From assembly GCF_001839655.2 (NCBI RefSeq), contig NZ_CP056087.1, forward strand, positions 2,418,001 to 2,482,000: a stretch of 64,000 bases of DNA. Direction: 5' to 3'. The stretch is from Pseudomonas argentinensis. GTDB taxonomy: Bacteria > Pseudomonadota > Gammaproteobacteria > Pseudomonadales > Pseudomonadaceae. Below the pieces are notes generated by a model that was not told the origin of the DNA, searched no databases, and worked only from the letters and a program-made list of their open reading frames with translations. Shown here piece after piece: positions 62,583 through 64,000 of the stretch (its first letter is position 1; each line of letters begins with the position of its first letter). Made by a program: the position numbers and the translations under genes.

Positions 62583-63971
62583 ATGCCAAGCGAAATGCTC
62601 CAGACCGGCCCGCTCAAGCGCGGCCTGAAGAACCGCCACATTCAGTTGATCGCCCTGGGCGGTGCCATCGGTACCGGCCTGTTCCTGGGTTCTGCCGGGG
62701 TGATGGCCTCGGCCGGGCCGTCGATGATCCTGGGTTACGCAATCGGCGGTTTCATCGCCTTTCTGATCATGCGCCAGCTTGGCGAAATGATCGTCGAGGA
62801 GCCGGTGGCCGGCTCGTTCAGCCATTTCGCCCATAGCTACTGGGGGCCGTTCGCCGGCTTTCTGTCCGGCTGGAACTACTGGGTGCTCTACGTGCTGGTG
62901 GGCATGGCCGAGCTGACGGCGGTGGGCAAGTACGTGCAGTACTGGTGGCCGGAGATCCCCACCTGGGCGACCGCGGCGGCGTTCTTCGTGCTGATCAATG
63001 CCATCAACCTGACCAACGTGCGGGTATTCGGCGAGGCCGAGTTCTGGTTCTCGATCATCAAGGTGGTGGCGATCATGGGCATGATCCTGCTCGGCTGCTA
63101 CCTGCTGTTCAGCGGCGCGGGCGGTGAGCAGGCGTCGGTCAGCAACCTGTGGAGCCACGGCGGCTTCTTCCCCAATGGGGTGTCCGGGCTGGTGATGATG
63201 ATGGCCATCATCATGTTCTCCTTTGGCGGCCTGGAACTGGTGGGCATCACCGCCGCCGAAGCCGATCAGCCGAAAACCGTGATTCCCAAGGCCATCAATC
63301 AGGTGGTCTACCGCATCCTGATCTTCTATATCGGTGCGCTGACCGTGCTGCTCTCGCTGCACCCCTGGGACGACCTGGTGGCGACCCTGACCGCCGGCGG
63401 CGACTCCTACGGCAGCAGCCCCTTCGTGCAGATCTTCTCGCTGATCGGCAGCGACACCGCCGCGCACCTGCTCAACTTCGTGGTGCTCACCGCTGCATTG
63501 TCGGTCTACAACAGCGGCGTGTACTGCAACAGCCGTATGCTCTACGGCCTGGCCGAGCAGGGCAACGCACCCAAGGCGCTGCTCAAGGTCGACAAGCGCG
63601 GCGTGCCGGTGCTGGCGATCTTCTTCTCGGCGCTGTTCACCCTGATCTGCGTGGTGATCAATTACCTGGTGCCCAAGAGCGCACTGGAGCTGTTGATGTC
63701 CCTGGTGGTCGCCGCCCTGGTGATCAACTGGGCGATGATCAGCCTGTCCCACATCAAGTTCCGCAAGGCCATGCAGGCCAAGGGCGTCGAGCCTTCGTTC
63801 AAGGCCTTCTGGTTCCCCTTCGCCAACTACCTGTGCCTGGCCTTCGTGCTGTTCATCCTGGGCGTGATGCTGTTCATCCCCGGTATCCGCATCTCGGTGT
63901 TCGCCATTCCGTTCTGGCTGCTGTTCATCTGGGGTTGCTACCAGATCCGCCAGCGCCGCCTGGCTCGCTAA
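62583..63971 (+). CDS. Aromatic amino-acid permease (APC family)
   Basis: A 462-residue APC-superfamily transporter with twelve helices (for example GLKNRHIQLIALGGAIGTGL and SFGGLELVGITAAEADQPKT). The GGAIGTGLFLGSAGVMASAGP motif and the EADQPKTVIPKAINQVVYRI motif match the AroP/PheP/LysP amino-acid transporter group. Placed after maiA it is likely to import tyrosine or phenylalanine for the hpd pathway, but specificity is not readable from sequence. AGGTGAC precedes the ATG. The stop is 29 bases before the window end. Confidence 0.9.
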   Translation: MPSEMLQTGPLKRGLKNRHIQLIALGGAIGTGLFLGSAGVMASAGPSMILGYAIGGFIAFLIMRQLGEMIVEEPVAGSFSHFAHSYWGPFAGFLSGWNYWVLYVLVGMAELTAVGKYVQYWWPEIPTWATAAAFFVLINAINLTNVRVFGEAEFWFSIIKVVAIMGMILLGCYLLFSGAGGEQASVSNLWSHGGFFPNGVSGLVMMMAIIMFSFGGLELVGITAAEADQPKTVIPKAINQVVYRILIFYIGALTVLLSLHPWDDLVATLTAGGDSYGSSPFVQIFSLIGSDTAAHLLNFVVLTAALSVYNSGVYCNSRMLYGLAEQGNAPKALLKVDKRGVPVLAIFFSALFTLICVVINYLVPKSALELLMSLVVAALVINWAMISLSHIKFRKAMQAKGVEPSFKAFWFPFANYLCLAFVLFILGVMLFIPGIRISVFAIPFWLLFIWGCYQIRQRRLAR

Positions 63972-64000
63972 CCGCCTGCTGAGCTTCATCCCCCCGCAGC

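Overview
The window is about 63-65 % GC bacterial chromosome and reads as Pseudomonas. The gene content and order follow the P. aeruginosa stress and glycogen region (glgP, katE, ku, ligD, glgE-treS-glgB, clsB, glgX-treY-malQ-treZ-glgA). There are Pseudomonas-type REP sequences, and aromatic catabolism through protocatechuate and homogentisate. The species cannot be named from sequence reading alone. I saw no tRNA, rRNA, CRISPR array, transposase or phage gene.

Layout. 1-1.7 kb: 3' part of glgP. 1.7-2.9 kb: gene-free composite inverted repeat. 2.9-5.1 kb: large catalase katE. 5.4-6.5 kb: three small genes of unknown role on the minus strand. 6.7-11.0 kb: mgtC-like gene, a small ORF, and the NHEJ pair ku-ligD. 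11.3-18.8 kb: glgE, treS-maltokinase fusion, glgB. 19.2-21.9 kb: DUF1615 lipoprotein, then an AraC regulator and a LysE exporter that share a 19-bp repeat upstream. 21.9-25.2 kb: two GNAT acetyltransferases and a PaiB-like gene on minus, divergent from a MocR regulator. 25.6-29.5 kb: overlapping minus operon DUF72-ybhP-clsB-ybhN. 29.6-30 kb: CBS-domain protein. 30.2-42.7 kb: long minus operon glgA-treZ-malQ-treY-DUF2934-glgX, followed by a decayed cassette (acyl-CoA dehydrogenase stub, PIG-L deacetylase, methyltransferase, glycosyltransferase remnant). 43.4-48.2 kb: pcaQ, pcaHG, an AFG1/ZapE-like ATPase and an AEC transporter. 48.5-52.6 kb: quinone reductase-like gene, fumC, DUF2804, DUF2059, bolA. 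52.95-53.97 kb: alcohol dehydrogenase broken by two frameshifts. 54.2-57.6 kb: trhO, a DsbA-family gene, an ABC exporter. 57.6-58.2 kb: membrane coiled-coil protein. 58.5-64 kb: tyrosine catabolism hpd, hmgA, fahA, maiA and an aromatic amino-acid permease.

How the genes work together. The plus-strand glgE-treS-glgB block turns trehalose into branched alpha-glucan through maltose and maltose-1-phosphate. The minus-strand block makes linear glucan (GlgA), trims it (GlgX, MalQ) and converts it to trehalose (TreY, TreZ). GlgP degrades glucan. No glgC lies in the window. With KatE, Ku/LigD, ClsB and the MgtC-like protein this makes a stationary-phase and desiccation or osmotic stress island (inference from family roles). 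Most genes in the minus operons overlap by ATGA, TGATG or GTGA, so translational coupling is the rule.

Points most worth a second look: the collapsed cassette behind glgX; the AraC/LysE repeat pair; a perfect PcaQ-type dyad before pcaH; a TyrR/PhhR-type box before hpd; and the inverted and dispersed repeats.
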